A program made the position numbers and the translations under genes. A stretch of DNA of 37,077 nt from positions 1 through 37,077 of the forward strand of contig JBHAEG010000001.1 in assembly GCA_041855445.1 (NCBI GenBank). Direction: 5' to 3'. The DNA comes from Faucicola sp041855445. Lineage in GTDB: Bacteria; Pseudomonadota; Gammaproteobacteria; Pseudomonadales; Moraxellaceae. Below the pieces are notes generated by a model. The model was not told the origin of the DNA, ran no database searches, and was given only the letters and a program-made list of their open reading frames with translations. Each line of letters begins with the position of its first letter. Positions within the stretch are counted from its first letter, which is position 1. Shown in pieces: positions 33,131-37,077 of this stretch.

Positions 33131-34681
33131 ATGACCGCAAAGCAAAAAAAATGGATAATTATTGCTGTTTTTTTATCTGCTATCATCGGGGCTAGCTATT
33201 GGTATTTTAAACCAAAACCACAACAACCCAATTACATCACCGCAGTTGTTAGTCGAGCAGATATTGAAAATAGCGTGATGGCATCTGGCAAAATCGAAGC
33301 GAAAAATCAGGTTGATGTTGGTGCCCAAGTATCTGGCGAAGTAACTAATTTATATGTTGATGTTGGCGATGAAGTGCAAAAAGGACAAGTCATTGCTCAA
33401 ATTGACCCAGTGACTCAACAAAACACTTTAACAACGCAACAAGCAAACTTAGAGCAAAGTTTAGCAAATTTTGAAAGTAGTAAAGCCAATTATGCAAGTA
33501 AGCAAGCTTCTTTAGAAACGGCAAAATCGGATTTAGTGAGTAAACAAGCCAGTTTAAAAACCGCAAAATCGGATTTAGTAAGTAAACAAGCCAGTTTAAA
33601 AACCGCAGAAGCTGATTTAATTGGTAAACAGGCTAGCCTAAAAACCGCACAAGCAGAACTTGCCAGCAAGCAAGCCAGCTATCAACAAGCGGTGAATGAA
33701 CATAAACGTTTACAAAATCTATTTAAAAATCAAGCAGTTTCTAAGCAGGAAGTAGAACAAGCTGAAACCGCAGTAAAAACAGCACAAGCCAATGTTGAAA
33801 GTGCCAAAAATACTATCACAACAGCACAGGCGAATGTTGAAAGTGCAAAAAACGCTATCACCACGGCTAAAGTTGCTGTTGATAATGCTGAAGATGCCAT
33901 CGTTACTGCTCAAGCAAACATTGAAAATGCTAAAAATGCCATCACTTCCGCCGAAGCAAACGTTTTAACAGGGCAATCAGACATTGTCACTGCTCAGGCA
34001 AATATTAAAAAAGCCCAAACAGAAGTTAATACTGCTGAAGAAAATTTAGGCTATACACGTATCACGGCTCCAATGGCTGGCACTGTCGTCTCAATTACCA
34101 CGAAACAAGGGCAAACGGTCAATGCTAACCAATCTGCTCCAACGATTGTCACCTTAGCTGATTTAAAAACAGTACGTATCAAAGCAAAAATCTCTGAAGC
34201 TGATGTTATCACTCTAAAAGCAGGCTTACCCGTGTACTTTAATATTATTGGTAATCCTGATAAAAAATTTACAGCAACATTACAAGCCATCGAACCTGCC
34301 CCAGAGGGGACAACTGCAAGTAGCTCATCATCAAGTTCAAGCTCAAGTTCTGCAATTTATTATATTGGATATTTTGACGTACCTAATGAAGATGGACATT
34401 TACGCATTGACATGACTGCTCAGGTTTATATTATTCAGGACAAAGTCGAAAAAGCCCTAAGCGTACCTGCTGCCGCCGTAAAAAAAGACCCGAAAGAGGG
34501 AAATTATGTATTAGTCGTTCAGCCTGACGGCACAACAAAAAAACAATTAGTTAAAATTGGCTTAACAAACCGTGTCACTACCCAGATTTTAAGTGGTGTT
34601 ACTGAAGGACAAAAAGTCGTCATTAGTGAAGAAAGCAAAACTAATAATGATAGCAATAAAAATCGTCCGCCAATGATGTAA
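33131..34681 (+). CDS. macA: MacA-like periplasmic adaptor with a greatly lengthened hairpin
   Basis: Membrane-fusion subunit linking the MacB ABC transporter to a TolC-type outer-membrane channel. One N-terminal helix (residues 8-25) anchors it. The lipoyl halves are VDVGAQVSGEVTNLYVDVGDEV (about 61-82) and ITAPMAGTVVSI (311-322). Between them lies an unusually long alpha-hairpin: about 105 residues up and 100 down, largely of 14-residue repeats, with the TolC-contact tip RLQNLFKNQAVSKQ near 193-206. The protein has 516 residues against 371 in E. coli MacA. An 11-Ser run (about 397-407) interrupts the following beta-barrel domain. macB begins 30 bases downstream. No outer-membrane channel gene is in the window. 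Confidence 0.92.
   Translation: MTAKQKKWIIIAVFLSAIIGASYWYFKPKPQQPNYITAVVSRADIENSVMASGKIEAKNQVDVGAQVSGEVTNLYVDVGDEVQKGQVIAQIDPVTQQNTLTTQQANLEQSLANFESSKANYASKQASLETAKSDLVSKQASLKTAKSDLVSKQASLKTAEADLIGKQASLKTAQAELASKQASYQQAVNEHKRLQNLFKNQAVSKQEVEQAETAVKTAQANVESAKNTITTAQANVESAKNAITTAKVAVDNAEDAIVTAQANIENAKNAITSAEANVLTGQSDIVTAQANIKKAQTEVNTAEENLGYTRITAPMAGTVVSITTKQGQTVNANQSAPTIVTLADLKTVRIKAKISEADVITLKAGLPVYFNIIGNPDKKFTATLQAIEPAPEGTTASSSSSSSSSSSAIYYIGYFDVPNEDGHLRIDMTAQVYIIQDKVEKALSVPAAAVKKDPKEGNYVLVVQPDGTTKKQLVKIGLTNRVTTQILSGVTEGQKVVISEESKTNNDSNKNRPPMM
33497..33664 (+). repeat. Four tandem 42-base repeats in macA (ascending hairpin helix)
   Basis: Units at 33497, 33539, 33581 and 33623 each encode a version of SKQASLKTAKSDLV, with a partial fifth (SKQAS) after them. 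Units two and three share 27 identical bases, which suggests recent duplication or conversion. Each unit is two heptads. Confidence 0.85.
33779..34030 (+). repeat. Six 42-base repeats in macA (descending hairpin helix)
   Basis: Residues 217-300 consist of six consecutive 14-residue units related to TAQANVESAKNAIT, more diverged in DNA than the ascending set. They mirror the ascending repeats, so both helices of the hairpin are lengthened together. Confidence 0.8.
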
Positions 34682-34711
34682 CGTGTGATTGAATGAGATA
34701 ATGAGGCTTTT

Positions 34712-36718
34712 ATGGATAATAATCACACAACGATGAATAACAATAAAAAACCAATTATGCAGGTATCTGGATTAATCCGAGAATTTCCCGCAGGTGATGA
34801 AAAAATTCGGGTATTACATGGTATTGACTTAACCATTTATGAAGGTGAAATGGTCGCCATCATTGGACAATCTGGTTCTGGTAAATCTACCTTAATGAAT
34901 ATTTTAGGCTGTCTTGACCAAGCAACCGCAGGTAGCTATCACATTTATGGAAAAGCTGTTGATAAACTATCTGTTGATGAACTTGCAAAACTACGCCGAG
35001 AACATTTTGGATTTATTTTTCAGCGTTATCATCTACTTGGTGATTTAAATGCCAAAGATAATGTTGCTGTACCTGCTGTTTATGCGGGTATGTCTTCTCA
35101 CAATCGTGACGAAAGAGCCAAACAATTATTGACAGACTTAGGTTTACAAGAAAAAATTCAAAACCGCCCAAGCCAACTATCAGGTGGACAACAACAACGG
35201 GTTTCTATTGCTCGAGCATTAATGAATGGTGGCGATGTCATTTTAGCTGATGAACCAACAGGTGCATTAGACAGTAAATCAGGTGAAGATGTCATGAAAA
35301 TCTTGCGTGACCTCAACACTCAAGGGCATACCATCATCATGGTAACACATGACCCCAACATCGCCAAACAAGCTGACCGTGTGATAGAAATTAAAGATGG
35401 CTTGATTATCAAAGATTATTACCATCAACATACAGAATTAAGTTTATCATCAACGATTGGCAAAAATGATAATCGTTTTCAGCAAAAATCAGGCGTTATG
35501 GCGTTTTTAGACCGACTCAAAGAAGCCTTTAAAATGTCTGTCATTGCCATGAAATCGCATAAAATGCGAACATTATTGACCATGCTTGGAATTATTATTG
35601 GTATTGCTTCGGTAGTTTCCGTGGTTGGACTTGGTCAAGGCTCACAACAAAAAATCCTTGCTGATATTAGCTCATTAGGCACAAATACCCTGACGGTCAT
35701 GGATGGCTATCGTTTTGGTGACCCTCGCCGAAAGTATCATGATAATAATTTAACTGATGATGATGCCAATGCAGTAGCTCAACAACCCTATGTTCAAAGT
35801 GTTAGCCCCGTAGTTAGCACCTCTGTTACTGCTCGTTATCGTAATATCGAAGCATCTGCCAATGTGAGTGGTGTTGGTAAAGACTATTTAACGGTTACAG
35901 GTGAAAAACTTGTACAAGGTCAAGCTTTTACTATCGCCAGTGAAAAATCTATGACTCAAGACATTATTATTGATGATAATGCTAGAGAAACTTTTTTTGA
36001 AGATAATCCAAATCCTATTGGTGAAGTCATTTTAGTTGGCTCAGTACCTGCCAGAGTTGTCGGCGTATTAGAACCCTCAGAAAAAGCGTTTGGTCCCTCT
36101 TCTGATACCCCAACTTTTTATATGCCTTATACAACAGTCATGTATCGTATGCTAGGCACAAGTTATTTAAATAGTTTTGTGGTATTAATTAAAGACAGTA
36201 TCTCAACCAGTGCCGCCGAAAAAGCAGTCTCTGACCTGATACAACAACGACATGGCACAGACGATTTTCGTATTCGTAATGCTGACTCAATCCGTCAAAC
36301 TATTGAATCGACAACTTCAACAATGGCATTACTTATTTCATCTATCGCTATTATTTCTTTGATTGTTGGTGGTATTGGTGTCATGAATATTATGCTTGTG
36401 TCTGTCACGGAGCGTACGAGTGAAATTGGTGTGCGTATGGCAGTTGGTGCAAGACAAAGCGATATCTTACAGCAATTTTTAATTGAAGCGATTTTAGTAT
36501 GTATTTTAGGTGGAATTTTAGGAATTAGTTTAGCTTTTGGTATTGGTAGCCTCATTAATAAATTTGCAGGTGATAGTTTCCAAGTGATTTATTCATCAAC
36601 CTCGATTATTGCTGCTGTAGTTTGTTCTACCATGATTGGTGTCATTTTTGGATTTATTCCTGCCCGTAATGCTGCTCAACTAAACCCTGTTGATGCCTTG
36701 TCTGGAGGCGGTAACTAA
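34712..36718 (+). CDS. macB: MacB-like ABC transporter, fused ATPase and FtsX-type permease
   Basis: Inner-membrane mechanotransmission ABC protein of a tripartite MacAB-TolC-type efflux system for macrolides, peptides or lipopeptides. The N-terminal ATPase has Walker A GQSGSGKST (52-60), signature LSGGQQQR and Walker B VILADEPTGALD. One helix (about 290-310, TLLTMLGIIIGIASVVSVVGL) leads into a periplasmic domain (about 315-540), then three helices in the C-terminal FtsX domain (IGVRMAVGARQSDIL; PARNAAQLNPVDAL). 668 residues, full length. GAGG stands 6 bases before the ATG. It follows macA in one operon. Confidence 0.95.
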   Translation: MDNNHTTMNNNKKPIMQVSGLIREFPAGDEKIRVLHGIDLTIYEGEMVAIIGQSGSGKSTLMNILGCLDQATAGSYHIYGKAVDKLSVDELAKLRREHFGFIFQRYHLLGDLNAKDNVAVPAVYAGMSSHNRDERAKQLLTDLGLQEKIQNRPSQLSGGQQQRVSIARALMNGGDVILADEPTGALDSKSGEDVMKILRDLNTQGHTIIMVTHDPNIAKQADRVIEIKDGLIIKDYYHQHTELSLSSTIGKNDNRFQQKSGVMAFLDRLKEAFKMSVIAMKSHKMRTLLTMLGIIIGIASVVSVVGLGQGSQQKILADISSLGTNTLTVMDGYRFGDPRRKYHDNNLTDDDANAVAQQPYVQSVSPVVSTSVTARYRNIEASANVSGVGKDYLTVTGEKLVQGQAFTIASEKSMTQDIIIDDNARETFFEDNPNPIGEVILVGSVPARVVGVLEPSEKAFGPSSDTPTFYMPYTTVMYRMLGTSYLNSFVVLIKDSISTSAAEKAVSDLIQQRHGTDDFRIRNADSIRQTIESTTSTMALLISSIAIISLIVGGIGVMNIMLVSVTERTSEIGVRMAVGARQSDILQQFLIEAILVCILGGILGISLAFGIGSLINKFAGDSFQVIYSSTSIIAAVVCSTMIGVIFGFIPARNAAQLNPVDALSGGGN

Positions 36719-36726
36719 AAACAATC

Positions 36727-36769
36727 GGCTAAAAACTATCATAATATTATCGAATTTGAGTTTTTAGCC
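36727..36769 (+). terminator. Hairpin after macB, possible terminator
   Basis: GGCTAAAAACT (36727-36737) and AGTTTTTAGCC (36759-36769) form an 11-bp perfect stem with a 21-base AT-rich loop, 8 bases after the macB stop. No T tract follows directly, so termination is uncertain. Confidence 0.45.
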
Positions 36770-36818
36770 CATGTATCAATTAATTTTAAAAAAAATGGGT
36801 ATAAAGTCAAAAAAAACC

Positions 36819-36846
36819 TTGCATTTAGCAAAAATACCAGTATAAT
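36819..36846 (+). promoter_or_regulatory. Promoter of the tRNA-Lys genes
   Basis: TTGCAT (36819-36824), 16 bases, perfect TATAAT (36841-36846). The start of transcription would be about 8 bases before the first tRNA. Confidence 0.8.
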
Positions 36847-36860
36847 ACACACTCACTTTA

Positions 36861-36936
36861 GGGTCGTTAGCTCAGTTGGTAGAGCAGCGGACTTTTAATC
36901 CGTTGGTCCCGCGTTCGAGTCGCGGACGACCCACCA
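36861..36936 (+). tRNA. tRNA-Lys (anticodon UUU), copy 1
   Basis: The 76-base cloverleaf has acceptor GGGTCGT paired with ACGACCC, D arm GCTCAGTTGGTAGAGC, anticodon arm GCGGA-CTTTTAA-TCCGT with TTT at 36894-36896, T arm with GTTCGAGTC, and encoded CCA at 36934-36936. Confidence 0.97.
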
Positions 36937-36983
36937 CTTCTAAAGTATCACCTCTTAATTCTGCCAGCCAGAAAAAATCCAGA

Positions 36984-37059
36984 GGGTCGTTAGCTCAGTT
37001 GGTAGAGCAGCGGACTTTTAATCCGTTGGTCCCGCGTTCGAGTCGCGGACGACCCACCA
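36984..37059 (+). tRNA. tRNA-Lys (anticodon UUU), copy 2
   Basis: Identical in all 76 bases to the copy 47 bases upstream, with encoded CCA at 37057-37059. It lacks a promoter of its own in the spacer and is presumably processed from the same transcript. Further copies may follow beyond the window. Confidence 0.97.
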
Positions 37060-37077
37060 TTTTAAATCATTGATTAT

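Noticed and set aside
33719..33913. Minus-strand frame within the macA repeats
   Set aside because: It arises from the repeat periodicity of macA and has no start signals or known motif.

Overview
The window looks like ordinary chromosome of an AT-rich gammaproteobacterium, most likely of the family Moraxellaceae (Moraxella/Acinetobacter-like). I base this on the form of bS21, the gene orders uvrA / YajR-like MFS / ssb and leuS-lptE-holA-macAB, the zinc-type GloA, and a GTPase/roadblock pair next to leuS. This is recognition from memory, not a database result. No phage, insertion sequence, plasmid gene or CRISPR array is visible.

Layout. The left edge holds the 3' part of a 5S rRNA gene and its terminator, the end of an rRNA operon. 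Bases 198-4493 hold a TRAP transporter operon with two near-duplicate solute-binding lipoproteins, each behind a nearly identical promoter/operator, followed by the small and large permeases. Bases 4625-12637 are mixed housekeeping and envelope genes: a coiled-coil lipoprotein, PBP4-type dacB, a small secreted protein, two divergent NUDIX hydrolases, a BepA-like M48 protease, yqeY and rpsU (with an attenuator-like terminator between them), a cytochrome c5 lipoprotein and a two-helix membrane protein. Bases 12726-17830 hold uvrA, a divergent YajR-like MFS exporter and ssb. gloA and hisC follow as a convergent pair sharing a bidirectional terminator.

Bases 19720-24074 hold a CynX/NimT-type MFS transporter converging on a three-gene ABC importer of the nitrate/bicarbonate/cyanate (NrtA/CmpA) family, whose Tat-exported binding protein has a Cys/His-rich N-terminal extension. 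After a DUF4230 protein comes the most interesting cassette (25239-27387): a 371-residue protein with a C-terminal winged-helix-like segment, an MglA/CvnD-like small GTPase and a roadblock/LC7 protein. It resembles a cut-down actinobacterial conservon.

The right part carries leuS (possibly leaderless), lptE, holA, a frameshifted N/Q/Y-rich secreted DUF1566 protein, macA with a very long hairpin built from 14-residue repeats, macB, and two identical tRNA-Lys(UUU) genes. All intergenic gaps are shorter than about 300 bases. The longest are 11478-11773, which holds the divergent rpsU and cytochrome promoters, and 24075-24367, which holds the ABC importer promoter on the minus strand.
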